NCBI GenBank assembly: GCA_937801655.1
Contig: CALMWC010000008.1
Coordinates: forward strand, 1 to 52,895
Source of the DNA: an uncultured Gammaproteobacteria bacterium
Lineage (GTDB): Bacteria; Pseudomonadota; Gammaproteobacteria; Steroidobacterales; UBA11654
Length of the DNA: 52,895 bases
Direction of reading: 5' to 3'
Below the pieces are notes generated by a model. The model ran no database searches. It was given only the letters and a program-made list of their open reading frames with translations, and was not told the DNA's origin. How positions within the stretch are numbered: position 1 is the stretch's first letter; every line of letters starts with the position of its first letter. This document shows positions 45,290 through 52,481 of the stretch, in pieces. The translations under genes and the position numbers were made by a program.

Positions 45290-45901
45290 ATGAGAATTTG
45301 CATAATATTTGGACATCATAATACACAGAATTCTTTTAATGCAGCAGTCAGAGATACCTTTATTGATGAAGCAAAAAAGAATGGTCATGATATTGATTTA
45401 ATTAATCTTTTTAACGAAGAACAACAACTGCCTTTTTATAGAAGTGACATCAACCCTCCACCAGAACTAGTCTTAGAATATAGAAAAAGACTTGAAGATG
45501 CAGATGCTATGTTTTTAATGGGTGCATGTCATAATTTACGAATGAATGTAATTATTGAAAATTGGATTGATTGGGTTTTACATCCAAAATGGTTTTTTTC
45601 ATATAGGTCTTATTTACCCGAAAGTAAATTTTTTGGAAATTATGGTTATCCTGTTCCTGGAGCAATGAAAAATAAAATTGGCATAGTTTCAATGACCTAT
45701 GGAGGACCTATGTTAAGTTATTTTAATTTTTCCTTATTTGATAATATTCCCTACAGGAGATTAAAAAAATCAGTTTTCCAATTGGGAGGATTAAAAACAA
45801 AGTACTTAAGGTTTTACTCTGTTTTGCCAAATATGAGTAATACAGATTTTGAGAGGCATATGACAAGAGTAAGAAAATTTGCACGAAATTTTAGAAAATG
45901 A
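45290..45901 (+). CDS. flavodoxin-fold NAD(P)H-dependent oxidoreductase
   Basis: A 203-residue protein of the Flavodoxin_2/quinone reductase type: RICIIFGHHNTQNSFNAAV at the start is the FMN phosphate loop, DADAMFLMGACHNLRMN and NWIDWVLHPKWFFSY match the substrate/flavin segment, and KIGIVSMTYGGPM the later flavin-binding turn. Members reduce quinones, azo or nitro compounds. Gene is very AT-rich (15 G or C in 45541-45600). It follows the MFS gene by 38 bases and is likely co-transcribed. Confidence 0.8.
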   Translation: MRICIIFGHHNTQNSFNAAVRDTFIDEAKKNGHDIDLINLFNEEQQLPFYRSDINPPPELVLEYRKRLEDADAMFLMGACHNLRMNVIIENWIDWVLHPKWFFSYRSYLPESKFFGNYGYPVPGAMKNKIGIVSMTYGGPMLSYFNFSLFDNIPYRRLKKSVFQLGGLKTKYLRFYSVLPNMSNTDFERHMTRVRKFARNFRK

Positions 45902-45904
45902 GAA

Positions 45905-47266
45905 CTATCTAATATCTCGGATAGCCTTTCCTGGTAAATGCCGGAAAAAAAACACGAGGGCTATCAGAAATGCCGCGAGCTCAGCCAATGGAATAGCAGC
46001 AACGAATCGATAATCAGAGACAAGCAGATAAAGAGTAATCAAAAATGCCGTCGGAAAAATCAAGCTACGGCAAAGGGCAACCATGCCAGACTGAAACGGC
46101 ATATGGATAGCGGTTAGGTATCCTGAGATCAACATGTTTATACCTGCGAATAAAAATATGGGCCAAACATAGGTAACAAACTCTAAGGCCATAGCGACCA
46201 TCTCCACACTGTCTTCACCATCAACAAAAATAGAGATAAGGACTTCACCAAAACTCAAAATGATTATTATAAAAATAGAACTTAAGACAAATATACTGAT
46301 GCAAGCCGTCTTTAAGAATGCCACCATACGCAAAGCATTGCGTGCTCCATAATTTTGGGAAACCATCACCTGTATTGTGTCAGAGATTGAAAAAAACATC
46401 ATAAATCCGAGCATCAAGACATAGTTCACTACAGTAATCGCCGCCACGCCTACCACCCCAAAACGCTGCAATAGCATCCAGTTGAAGATAAGCGTGATGA
46501 TGCCACCTGAGATTTCATTAATAAACTCAGAGATGCCGTTATAAGCAGCTTGAAGCACTTCCCTCCAGTTTTTTTGCCTAACACTAAATTCCATTGTCCT
46601 ATCTGGACTAATGAAATAGATCATCATCACCAACATGGGAAGCGCTTGAGAGATACCCGTTGCAAACGCTGCACCACGTAATCCAAAATCTAGTACTCCA
46701 ATGAACAGATAATCCAAAAGTATGTTTACCAGGGCACCGATAGCCAGTGCGACAGCGACAAGATTGGGAAACCCATCCAAGCGAATAAAAAAATACATCA
46801 CTATTACGATGAACTGTGCAAAAAGAAATGGCAGGATCACCCGATAGTATTCACTCATGACAGGAAACAGTTCCTCATTGGCACCGAGGCCAGCAAAAAG
46901 CTCTAACTCAAAAAAGAGCCCCAAAAAGATTGCCAACACACCATAGCCAGCAACAAAAATCAAAGTCTTACTAAAAATTGAGGATGCTGCGGTGTAGTTT
47001 TTTTCTCCTAAATACTTACCCGCACGAACTGAACCACCAATGGAGAGCATCATCGCAAACCCAAATAGTAATGCAGTCACCGGAATCGTAAGATTGACTG
47101 CCCCTAGGGCGGTAACACCAACATAGTTACCAATAAAAATCCCATCCACCAGGGATGCTGAGGTCATCGCAATTAAGCCGAGCATGGAGGGAATCAAATA
47201 CTTAAAAAATGTAGGAACGATTTTACCATCCAATGCCAGATTCTCTTTTGTAGCCTCCATTTTCAT
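45905..47266 (-). CDS. MATE-family multidrug/sodium antiporter
   Basis: A 453-residue, 12-helix MATE transporter. Landmarks: YLIPSMLGLIAMTSASLVDGIFIGNYVGVTALGAVNL in the first two helices (key piece: DGIFIGNYVGVTALG) and the second-half counterpart SISDTIQVMVSQNYGARNALRM. It exports drugs or cations in exchange for sodium or protons. Start M1 or M3 (MKMEATKEN) are both possible. Oriented against its neighbours and visibly richer in G+C (28 of 60 in 45961-46020) than the gene it abuts, which suggests separate acquisition. Confidence 0.9.
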   Translation of the reverse strand: MKMEATKENLALDGKIVPTFFKYLIPSMLGLIAMTSASLVDGIFIGNYVGVTALGAVNLTIPVTALLFGFAMMLSIGGSVRAGKYLGEKNYTAASSIFSKTLIFVAGYGVLAIFLGLFFELELFAGLGANEELFPVMSEYYRVILPFLFAQFIVIVMYFFIRLDGFPNLVAVALAIGALVNILLDYLFIGVLDFGLRGAAFATGISQALPMLVMMIYFISPDRTMEFSVRQKNWREVLQAAYNGISEFINEISGGIITLIFNWMLLQRFGVVGVAAITVVNYVLMLGFMMFFSISDTIQVMVSQNYGARNALRMVAFLKTACISIFVLSSIFIIIILSFGEVLISIFVDGEDSVEMVAMALEFVTYVWPIFLFAGINMLISGYLTAIHMPFQSGMVALCRSLIFPTAFLITLYLLVSDYRFVAAIPLAELAAFLIALVFFFRHLPGKAIRDIR

Positions 47267-47498
47267 AGCACTAAGGTTTTCTCTAAATCCTCAACTTCAT
47301 TGCTACAGTCAGCAACTTTAAGAAGTATGCTATCCAGATTATTAAACATCACCTTAAACATCAATGTGTTCAATCAAGTTCATTATTTCTTACCTTTTAA
47401 TCACTTTGGAGGTAGCCATAATAGTGATAATATTTTATTTAAGATACTTACAAAATGAAAAAACTAATAAATATTTACAAAAGCCTTACAAACTCTTT

Positions 47499-47524
47499 AA
47501 ACCCCCCATTTAAATCAATGGTTT
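47499..47524 (+). repeat. weak hairpin before repeat copy 4
   Basis: AAACC (47499-47503) and GGTTT (47520-47524) form a short stem. GGTTT ends exactly 17 bases before GAATGGGA, the same distance as GGGTTT to GAGTGGGA at 43722/43740. By itself it would be too weak to report; the shared geometry makes it meaningful. Confidence 0.45.
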
Positions 47525-47537
47525 CAGAGGTTATATT

Positions 47538-47553
47538 CACTGAATGGGAGTAA
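47538..47553 (+). repeat. guaA-tail repeat, copy 4 (diverged)
   Basis: CACTGAATGGGAGTAA matches copy 2 (TATTGAGTGGGAATAA) at 12 of 16 positions. It falls at the boundary between the MATE gene's upstream region and the DUF998 gene, in the same spacing to a GGTTT arm as copy 2. Confidence 0.5.
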
Positions 47554-47563
47554 AACGGAAAAT

Positions 47564-48187
47564 ATGAGTGAAAGGAAGCAAGAGAATAAACTATTGCTGA
47601 TTTTATCAGTCCTATTATTTTTATCTGGAGTTTTGCTGCCTGAGTTTATTGGGTTTCTAAGTTCTGATTACAATTCAATAAGTAATTATCTTAGTGAACT
47701 CGGAGCAGTTGGAGCAGAATACTCAAGAGTAGTTAACTATTTTGGATTTTTACCAACTGCCTTTAGTGTATTGTTTATTACACTGCTTCTTCAATCTAAT
47801 TTTTCAAATACTAGATTATCTAGGGCAGGGTTCTTATTGGTTGGGATCGGATATTTTATTGGATATTTTGGTGCTTTTATTTTCCCTTGCGACTTTGGTT
47901 GCCCTAGTGAGGGAAGTTTTAGTCAAAACATGCATATGATCCTTGGATTGATATCTTATTTGATTGCTCCTGTTGGGCTTATTCTCTTAGGGATTGGGTT
48001 GAGAAAAGACCCTATGATTATTCATTCATTAGCCTCATTTATTGCAACTTTTATTTTCTTATTAGGATTCTTTATGATGCTTAATCCAAGTCAAATTGAT
48101 CTATTAGGTTTCTGGCAAAGATTAATAGATTACACAGTTTTCTTATTATTAATCTTTTTAAGCTTGAATCTAAAAGAACAAACTTAG
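47564..48187 (+). CDS. DUF998 family membrane protein
   Basis: A 207-residue protein with six predicted membrane helices. The motif SDYNSISNYLSELGAVGAEY (about residues 34-53) and YFGFLPTAFSVLF match DUF998, a widespread family of unknown function; a Cys pair (FPCDFGCP) lies in a loop near residue 110. Its stop is immediately followed by guaA-tail copy 5, so the gene fills its cassette exactly. Nothing more can be said of function. Confidence 0.82.
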   Translation: MSERKQENKLLLILSVLLFLSGVLLPEFIGFLSSDYNSISNYLSELGAVGAEYSRVVNYFGFLPTAFSVLFITLLLQSNFSNTRLSRAGFLLVGIGYFIGYFGAFIFPCDFGCPSEGSFSQNMHMILGLISYLIAPVGLILLGIGLRKDPMIIHSLASFIATFIFLLGFFMMLNPSQIDLLGFWQRLIDYTVFLLLIFLSLNLKEQT

Positions 48188-48193
48188 GAAGTG

Positions 48194-48208
48194 ATTGAGT
48201 GGGAATGA
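48194..48208 (+). repeat. guaA-tail repeat, copy 5
   Basis: ATTGAGTGGGAATGA, 15 bases identical to guaA, 7 bases after the DUF998 stop. The ATG in this copy would give only an 11-codon frame, so here no gene uses it. Confidence 0.82.
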
Positions 48209-48254
48209 TGGGAATAAGATTATCAATACAGACTATTTAAGAAACATAGTTAAA

Positions 48255-48473
48255 TTAATTTCTTCGTAGTTTAAATAAATCCTCAACAGAGCAGTTGAGA
48301 GTTTTAGCAATTTTCAATGCAAGAACTGTAGAGGGAACATAAATTCCATTTTCGATTGCATTGATGCTTTTCCTTGAAACCTCTGCACCCTCTGAGAGTT
48401 CTTGTTGAGTTAAACCGGCAGATTTTCTTAATGTTTCAAGATTATTTAAAAGATTTTTATGGTGATTACCCAT
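48255..48473 (-). CDS. Xre-family transcriptional regulator
   Basis: A 72-residue protein that is almost entirely one helix-turn-helix: LETLRKSAGLTQQELSEGAEVSRKSINAIENG (key part: LTQQELSEGAEVSRKSI) then PSTVLALKIAKTLNCSVEDLF. This is the YozG/YgzD-like type found beside small membrane-protein genes. It is 5 bases after the membrane protein gene on the same strand, so they form a two-gene unit. Confidence 0.88.
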   Translation of the reverse strand: MGNHHKNLLNNLETLRKSAGLTQQELSEGAEVSRKSINAIENGIYVPSTVLALKIAKTLNCSVEDLFKLRRN

Positions 48474-48478
48474 TAATT

Positions 48479-48850
48479 TTACTCTTCAAATTTTTCAACC
48501 GCTTTTGTGATTTCAGCACTCTCATTGGGATATAGATACCCAGCAATGATTGAACCAACACCAATTGCAGCAACTAGAAGACCTACACTCTTTAGGATAT
48601 CTATATTAAATACACCAAAAAGAAATAAACCAACACCAACAAATAAAGTGATTACTCCGCCCCGTCTGTAATCAATGGGTTTCTTTTTGTCACTCAAACT
48701 GTCGAGAATATCGTCGATTTTAGATGAATCATCAATATTTTTAGAAACCTCAATAATTGCATCATATTTGGCCTTTTCCATTTTGGAAGTGAAAAAGAAA
48801 ATAACACCTACAATCATTACTGGTAATAATATCGCAACATAACCTTCCAT
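48479..48850 (-). CDS. small membrane protein paired with the Xre regulator
   Basis: A 123-residue protein with an N-terminal helix (YVAILLPVMIVGVIFFFTS), a charged cytoplasmic stretch (about 25-68) and two C-terminal helices. I choose ATG 48850 because GGAG lies 6 bases before it (the GGAG is inside the alternative ATG 48862 start). Resembles uncharacterised DUF6249-like proteins; function unknown. A perfect CRP-type box lies 23 bases upstream of its start. Confidence 0.78.
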   Translation of the reverse strand: MEGYVAILLPVMIVGVIFFFTSKMEKAKYDAIIEVSKNIDDSSKIDDILDSLSDKKKPIDYRRGGVITLFVGVGLFLFGVFNIDILKSVGLLVAAIGVGSIIAGYLYPNESAEITKAVEKFEE

Positions 48851-48872
48851 AATTAACTCCATTGTTTATATG

Positions 48873-48888
48873 TGTGACAGAGATCACA
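48873..48888. promoter_or_regulatory. CRP-type binding site
   Basis: TGTGA-CAGAGA-TCACA is an exact match to the CRP half-site consensus with the proper 6-base gap, extended one base on each side (G...C). It lies between the minus-strand gene starting at 48850 and a small plus-strand ORF at 49032. A second inverted repeat, ATGTAAC (48896) and GTTACAT (48936), follows. No crp gene is in the window. Confidence 0.65.
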
Positions 48889-49031
48889 CGATTAAATGTA
48901 ACGCAAACTTATCATAACCCCGAAGGGAAGTAAAGGTTACATATAGAATTATTTTCTTATTTTATTTTATATACATAAAAGTAATTTTTAGAGAGACATT
49001 CTTTGTCATAAAATGGGTTAAAATAAGGAAT

Positions 49032-49151
49032 ATGAAAAGTCCGAAAAAGTATTTGAGCAACTTCGCAGGTATTCTTTTGGTGATACCGGGAATTGCTCCT
49101 ATTACCCAGATCTTTGTATACCAGCCTTCAGGCAATAATAAATTGAAATGA
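49032..49151 (+). CDS. possible 39-residue leader peptide or membrane protein
   Basis: ATG 49032 opens 39 codons with one hydrophobic stretch (FAGILLVIPGIAPITQIFVY) and basic ends. Its TGA overlaps the ATG of the CoA-binding protein (ATGA, 49148-49151), suggesting coupling. The upstream AAGGAA is rather close to the ATG. No homologue recognised; could be a coupling leader rather than a functional protein. Confidence 0.45.
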   Translation: MKSPKKYLSNFAGILLVIPGIAPITQIFVYQPSGNNKLK

Positions 49152-49564
49152 TTGTTGATTATTCAGGAAGCTACATAAAAGAAATACTTAAAGAAGTAAA
49201 AACTATTGCAGTAGTTGGAGCTAGTGCAAATCAAGACAGAGATAGTTACAAAGTTATGGAAGCACTTATTCAATATGGTTATCAAATATTTCCAATTAAT
49301 CCCAATGAAGCAGGTAATCTTATTTTAGGGCAGCGATGCTTTGCAGATCTAAGTTTTGTTTCAGGAAAGATCGATATGGTTGATGTTTTCAGAGCCGAAG
49401 ATGCAGTTATGGGAGTAACCAAAGAAGCAATTAAAATAGGAGCAAAAGTTCTTTGGACTCAATTAGGTATTATCAATGAAGAGGCGTCAGAATTAGCAAA
49501 AGAAGCTGGCCTAAAAGTTATTATGAATAGATGCCCAAAAATAGAATTAGCAAAACAATATTAG
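49148..49564 (+). CDS. CoA-binding domain protein (YccU type)
   Basis: A 138-residue Rossmann-fold protein: TIAVVGASANQDRDSYKVM (residues about 18-36) is the CoA-binding loop, then FPINPNEAG, DMVDVFRAED and LWTQLGIINEEA, all typical of the YccU family. The family binds CoA but its role is unsettled. Next to an enoyl-CoA hydratase gene 35 bases on, so an acyl-CoA related task is plausible. Confidence 0.9.
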   Translation: MIVDYSGSYIKEILKEVKTIAVVGASANQDRDSYKVMEALIQYGYQIFPINPNEAGNLILGQRCFADLSFVSGKIDMVDVFRAEDAVMGVTKEAIKIGAKVLWTQLGIINEEASELAKEAGLKVIMNRCPKIELAKQY

Positions 49565-49599
49565 ATTAGTAGAAAAAAATAGCTTTTAATAGATTTGAC

Positions 49600-50403
49600 A
49601 TGAAAGAACATTTGAAAATATTAATTAAAGAAAAGTCTGAGGAGGGAGTATTGCGTCTTATCATGAATAATTTAGATCAAAGAAATGCTTTATCTGAGAG
49701 CATGATGAGCATTCTAATAGATGAGATTAAAGATGCATCTTCCGATCAATCCATAAAAGTTATAGTTTTAGCAGCAAATGGGAATGTATTTTGTTCGGGG
49801 CATGATTTAAAAGAAATCACAGCCGCTAGAGAGAATGATGATAGCGGTGAAGCCTACTTTAAAAATCTTTTTGATTCTTGCTCTTTATTAATGCAATTAA
49901 TAGTTAATACACCGAAACCATTTATTGCTGAAGTTGATGGGGTTGCTACAGCTGCAGGTTGTCAATTAGTTGCAAGTTGTGATCTTGCCATTGCCTCTCA
50001 TGAATCTAAGTTTGCAACACCTGGGGTAAATATTGGTCTTTTTTGTTCAACCCCAATGGTTGCTCTTTCTAGAAATGTTAATAAGAAAAACGCTATGGAG
50101 ATGCTTCTTACTGGTGATTTTATTAATGCTGAAAAGGCAAAAGAAATAGGTTTAATTAATAATATGGTTGAAAAGGAAGAGCTAACATTTGAGGTAAACA
50201 GGTTAGCAGAAAAGATTGCTAGCAAATCTTCCATGACTGTATCAATTGGGAAGAATGCCTTTTACGCTCAAACTGAAATGGATTTATCTGAAGCGTATAA
50301 ATATACGTCTAAGATTATGAGAGATAACTTATTAAAACATGATGCTAAAGAGGGCGTTAATGCATTCATAGAAAAAAGATCACCTACTTGGAAAGATGAG
50401 TGA
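49600..50403 (+). CDS. enoyl-CoA hydratase/isomerase family protein
   Basis: A 267-residue crotonase-fold protein. Oxyanion-hole segments: VFCSGHDLKEI (about 65-75) and the DGVATAAGCQLVASCDLAIAS block (key part: ATAAGCQLVASCDLAIA). The first catalytic Glu position of typical hydratases falls in SHESKFATPGVNIGLF, and resembles ECHDC3-like members, whose substrates are unknown. Closely follows the CoA-binding protein gene. Confidence 0.88.
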   Translation: MKEHLKILIKEKSEEGVLRLIMNNLDQRNALSESMMSILIDEIKDASSDQSIKVIVLAANGNVFCSGHDLKEITAARENDDSGEAYFKNLFDSCSLLMQLIVNTPKPFIAEVDGVATAAGCQLVASCDLAIASHESKFATPGVNIGLFCSTPMVALSRNVNKKNAMEMLLTGDFINAEKAKEIGLINNMVEKEELTFEVNRLAEKIASKSSMTVSIGKNAFYAQTEMDLSEAYKYTSKIMRDNLLKHDAKEGVNAFIEKRSPTWKDE

Positions 50404-50421
50404 TTAAAGTTTAGAACCAAT

Positions 50422-51429
50422 ATGGACCCAATAACTCAAGGTACAGTTGGTGCAGCATTTGCACAGTCAACCGCTCAAAAAAATAATATCCTACGGATAG
50501 CATTGATTGGTTTTCTTGCTGGTTTGGCACCTGATCTAGATGTTTTGATTCAATCCTCAGACGATCCGATTGTTTTTCTTGAGTATCATAGGCAGTTCAG
50601 TCACTCACTTTTTTTTATTCCCTTTGGCTCTTTGCTTGTTACTCTTTTTATTTTTCCTTTTCTTAGAGGTTCAATGAGTCTCAAGATGGTTTATACAGCA
50701 AGTTTTTTGGGGTATGCGACTCATGGATTACTAGATGCATGTACTTCCTATGGCACCCAACTCTTTTGGCCTTTTTCGGATCAGCGAGTCGCTTGGAATA
50801 ATATATCTATAGTTGATCCACTCTTTACAATACCCATCATAATCCTGACAGTAACAGCAATAAAGACACGAAAAAAAATGTTTAGTTTTTTTGCAATTGG
50901 ATGGATTACTTTTTATCTATTTTTAGGATTTATACAATATGAAAGAACTCTTTCAGCAGCAATGGAACTTGCTTATTCTAGAGGGCACGAAGCCGAGCGA
51001 CTAACTCTTAAACCTTCATTTGGAAACTTAATTTTATGGAAGTCTATTTATCAGCATGATGAAATTTATTTTGTTGATGCAATTCGAACAGTTCATTCAT
51101 CAACTTGGTGTTCAGGTGACAGTATCAAGAGGTTTGACTTTAACTATCATATCCCTACTATTGACAAAGATAGTCAACAAGCAAGGGATATTGAGAGATT
51201 TCGATGGTTTTCACAAGATTATTTGGGTTATGACGAAAAGAATGATCTTGTTACAGATATTCGTTACTCAATGATCCCAAATCAAATAGCACCAATGTGG
51301 GGGCTAGTTATCAACAAAAAGCTTAGTATGGATAAGCATGCTTCTTGGTGGACAAGTCAGAGTTTGGATCAAAGTCAGTTAAAGTTGTTCAAAGAGATGC
51401 TAAGAGGCGAAGTGTGTGAAGACTTTTAA
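50422..51429 (+). CDS. YdjM-like metal-dependent membrane hydrolase (DUF457)
   Basis: A 335-residue protein. DPITQGTVGAAFAQS at the start, APDLDVL and HRQFSHSLFFIPFG give the His/Asp metal motif of the YdjM/LexA-regulated membrane hydrolase family; 4-5 membrane helices occupy residues 25-175, followed by a soluble C-terminal domain. Enzymatic substrate unknown. 18 bases after the hydratase gene, so probably the last gene of the cassette E operon. Confidence 0.85.
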   Translation: MDPITQGTVGAAFAQSTAQKNNILRIALIGFLAGLAPDLDVLIQSSDDPIVFLEYHRQFSHSLFFIPFGSLLVTLFIFPFLRGSMSLKMVYTASFLGYATHGLLDACTSYGTQLFWPFSDQRVAWNNISIVDPLFTIPIIILTVTAIKTRKKMFSFFAIGWITFYLFLGFIQYERTLSAAMELAYSRGHEAERLTLKPSFGNLILWKSIYQHDEIYFVDAIRTVHSSTWCSGDSIKRFDFNYHIPTIDKDSQQARDIERFRWFSQDYLGYDEKNDLVTDIRYSMIPNQIAPMWGLVINKKLSMDKHASWWTSQSLDQSQLKLFKEMLRGEVCEDF

Positions 51430-51433
51430 TGAT

Positions 51434-51453
51434 AAAGTGGCAATGAGAGGGTA
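51434..51453 (+). repeat. possible guaA-tail repeat, strongly diverged
   Basis: AAAGTGGCAATGAGAGGGTA resembles the guaA end and the bases after it (GAGTGGGAATGAGGGTA) with one mismatch in the core and a two-base gap. It lies exactly between the YdjM-like gene and the SDR gene, where a cassette boundary would be expected. Weak alone. Confidence 0.35.
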
Positions 51454-51458
51454 AAAAA

Positions 51459-52481
51459 ATGAATAGACGACAGTTTTTATATGGAACAACGGCGGTTGCA
51501 ATGCCAGTGCTGGCAGGTTGCGATAGAGATCAACCTGTTGTGAGCATTGACAATAGCTATCCAGTGGGAGGTTTTGGTGCGACATCGACAGCTGAGGAGG
51601 TCACATTGGGATTGGACTTAACAGGAAAGACAGCCTTAGTTACTGGCTGTAACTCCGGCTTAGGGCTCGAGACTATGAGGGTATTAGCGTTGCGAGGCGC
51701 ACATGTCATTGGTACCGGTAGAACCCTTGAAAAAGCCAGTAAAGCCTGTGCCGGAGTGCCGGGCACTACCACACCCGTAGCGCTAGAGTTATCCAGTTTA
51801 CAATCCGTTATAGAGTGCGCAGACACAGTTGCCGGATTAGGCCTCCCTATTGATATCCTGGTGTGCAATGCAGGCATTAATACCTTTGGCGAGTTGGAAT
51901 TAGTGAACGGTATCGAGAAGACATTTGCTGTGAATCATTTGGGTCACTTTGTATTGGTAAATAGATTAATGCCCTTGTTGAAAAAGGCTCAGGAAAGTCG
52001 CATTGTTAATGTTGGCAGTATGTCTGCCTATATTCAGGCTCCTGCGGTGGGTATAGACTTTGACAACCTTAGAGGTGAAGGTGTATTTGATGCCCAGGAA
52101 GCTTATGGTCGATCCAAGTTAGCCAATGCCTTATTTTCACTTGAACTGGCTACACGATTGGAAGGTTCCAGTATTACTTCAAATGTTATTCATCCGGGTT
52201 TAGTCAAAACCAATATTGCCCGCACCGCCCCTATAATTATGCGTAAAGCATTTGATTGGTTTGGTGACCTCATTGCGAAGTCACCCCAAGAGGGTGCTGC
52301 CACTCAAGTTTATGTGGCCACCAATCCTTCTCTAAAGGGAGTCAGCGGTGCCTATTTTGAGGATTGTAATGCGGTTACAGTTGGTGGTGATAATTATATA
52401 TTTGATAAACCAATGGCAGAGCGCCTGTGGACCATTAGTGAAGAGATGGCACAAGGTTATCTGATAACTATTGAGTGGTAA
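51459..52481 (+). CDS. exported short-chain dehydrogenase/reductase
   Basis: A 340-residue SDR with an unusual N-terminus: MNRRQFLYGTTAVAMPVLAGC combines a twin-arginine motif with a lipobox LAGC (Cys20), followed by a linker and then the SDR domain: TALVTGCNSGLGLETM (about 58-73), NAG, NVGSMSAY (catalytic Ser) and the YGRSK active-site Tyr/Lys. Closest in style to retinol-dehydrogenase-like SDRs. If exported folded by Tat and lipidated, it would need cofactor loaded in the cytoplasm. It ends LITIEW-stop: the last codons are the guaA-tail repeat. G+C is high (32 of 60 in 51661-51720). Confidence 0.85.
   Translation: MNRRQFLYGTTAVAMPVLAGCDRDQPVVSIDNSYPVGGFGATSTAEEVTLGLDLTGKTALVTGCNSGLGLETMRVLALRGAHVIGTGRTLEKASKACAGVPGTTTPVALELSSLQSVIECADTVAGLGLPIDILVCNAGINTFGELELVNGIEKTFAVNHLGHFVLVNRLMPLLKKAQESRIVNVGSMSAYIQAPAVGIDFDNLRGEGVFDAQEAYGRSKLANALFSLELATRLEGSSITSNVIHPGLVKTNIARTAPIIMRKAFDWFGDLIAKSPQEGAATQVYVATNPSLKGVSGAYFEDCNAVTVGGDNYIFDKPMAERLWTISEEMAQGYLITIEW
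52467..52478 (+). repeat. guaA-tail repeat, copy 6
   Basis: ACTATTGAGTGG, 12 bases identical to guaA and in the same reading frame (TIEW), then TAATGG instead of GAATGA. It closes the SDR frame and supplies TAATG, where the DoxX-like gene starts. Confidence 0.7.
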
